A stretch of DNA of 32,620 nt from Flavobacteriaceae bacterium (GTDB lineage Bacteria > Bacteroidota > Bacteroidia > Flavobacteriales > Flavobacteriaceae), in assembly GCA_020346245.1 (NCBI GenBank), contig CP070778.1, positions 233,703-266,322 of the forward strand. Reading direction: 5' to 3'. Shown here in pieces: positions 32,163 to 32,620 of this stretch. Below the pieces are notes generated by a model that was given only the letters and a program-made list of their open reading frames with translations, was not told the origin of the DNA and ran no database searches. Position 1 is the first letter of the stretch. Each line of letters opens with the position of its first letter. A program made the position numbers and the translations under genes.

Positions 32163-32620
32163 ATGAAAAGACGCGACTTTGTAACAAATTCGATTGCCGG
32201 AGGTGCTTACGTAGGCATGGGGGGTCTTGCATTAAATAGTTGTGATTTTCAGAATTCAAAACGCATTACTATTCTTCACACCAATGATGTTCACAGTCAT
32301 TTAGATCCTTTTCCCAAAGAGCATAGTTTGTATGCTAACAGGGGTGGTGTTGCCAGAAGAGCCACATTAATTCAAATAATAAGAGAGGAAAATCCAAACA
32401 CGTTATTATTAGATGCAGGAGATATTTTTCAGGGTACTCCCTATTTTAATTTTTACGGGGGAGAATTGGAATTTAAGTTGATGAGCATGCTTAAATATGA
32501 TGCTGCAACAATTGGCAACCATGATTTTGACAATGGAATTGAAGGCCTTTTAGCCCAGTTGCCTTTTGCCAGGTTCAAATTGCTCTCGGCTAATTATGAT
32601 TTTACGAATACGGTAATGAA
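32163..32620 (+). CDS. 5'-nucleotidase-type metallophosphatase, N-terminal part (cut by window edge)
   Basis: The first ~152 residues of the UshA-like catalytic domain. The N-terminus MKRRDFVTNSIAGG looks like a twin-arginine signal followed by lipobox LNSC, so it may be a Tat-exported lipoprotein. The metal motifs start ITILHTNDVHSHLDPF (D and H ligands), then [33 protein letters not shown] and AATIGNHDFDNG, all intact. It starts 2 bases after the C-domain gene, which strongly implies coupled translation and a two-subunit enzyme. The rest lies beyond the window. Confidence 0.93.
   Translation, partial: MKRRDFVTNSIAGGAYVGMGGLALNSCDFQNSKRITILHTNDVHSHLDPFPKEHSLYANRGGVARRATLIQIIREENPNTLLLDAGDIFQGTPYFNFYGGELEFKLMSMLKYDAATIGNHDFDNGIEGLLAQLPFARFKLLSANYDFTNTVM

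Noticed and set aside
1..32620. Search for tRNA, rRNA, CRISPR arrays, insertion sequences, integrases, toxin-antitoxin or defence genes
   Set aside because: No T-loop-like sequence, regular spaced repeats, transposase motifs or terminal inverted repeats were seen by reading; the region is conserved chromosomal housekeeping.

Overview
The window is an AT-rich, gene-dense chromosomal segment from a member of the Bacteroidota, most likely family Flavobacteriaceae. The evidence is a PorP/SprF-type outer-membrane protein, the conserved bamD-rpoZ-coaBC-DUF4835 cluster, the monothiol bacilliredoxin YtxJ/BrxC, Bacteroidota-style -7 boxes (TAnnTTTG) upstream of many genes, few Shine-Dalgarno sequences, and many short SpII lipoprotein signals. 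Genus and species cannot be fixed from sequence alone. I see no rRNA, tRNA, CRISPR array, insertion sequence, integrase, phage gene or att site. No gene-free stretch exceeds about 170 bases.

Layout. (1) 1-3545: the 5' part of glyA on the minus strand diverges from fahA (last step of tyrosine catabolism), followed by an unrecognised lipoprotein gene and, convergently, the bacilliredoxin gene brxC/ytxJ. (2) 3712-7028: clpB with a strong terminator, then a lone TetR regulator. (3) 7033-10055: a PorP/SprF-like protein carrying a periodic coiled coil and a SPOR-like tail, a histidine-phosphatase lipoprotein, and a DUF6503-like lipoprotein. (4) 10168-11315: smpB and pcm, convergent. (5) 11424-18759: a long plus-strand run of Gfo/Idh oxidoreductase, 3-hydroxyacyl-CoA dehydrogenase, DUF1015 protein, YggS, a DEDD exonuclease/GIY-YIG protein, a voltage-gated K+ channel, miaA and gntK. 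The last four overlap or nearly touch. (6) 18808-24614, minus strand: a two-component system (kinase then OmpR-type regulator); GT2 glycosyltransferase, YbbR-like protein and coaE, which overlap; and fabI. (7) 24737-29717, minus strand: bamD, rpoZ, coaBC and a DUF4835 protein in one tightly packed operon, then recN. (8) 29888-32620: a DUF6913-like gene and dapA on the minus strand, diverging from a two-gene 5'-nucleotidase locus in which the C-terminal domain is encoded before the metallophosphatase domain. The second gene runs off the window.

Almost everything is conserved housekeeping: CoA synthesis (coaBC, coaE), fatty acid synthesis (fabI), proteostasis and ribosome rescue (clpB, smpB, pcm), tRNA modification (miaA), outer-membrane assembly (bamD), lysine/cell-wall precursor synthesis (dapA), DNA repair (recN) and one-carbon metabolism (glyA). 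I found no convincing new defence or mobile system. The points worth a second look are local: a PorP-SPOR fusion with 24-residue repeats, a K+ channel with a C-terminal zinc ribbon embedded in a nuclease/tRNA-modification operon, an 11-bp-phased direct repeat before the two-component operon, a repeat upstream of clpB, face-to-face -7 boxes between the dapA operon and the nucleotidase genes, and -7 boxes so close to bamD and smpB that their mRNAs may be nearly leaderless.
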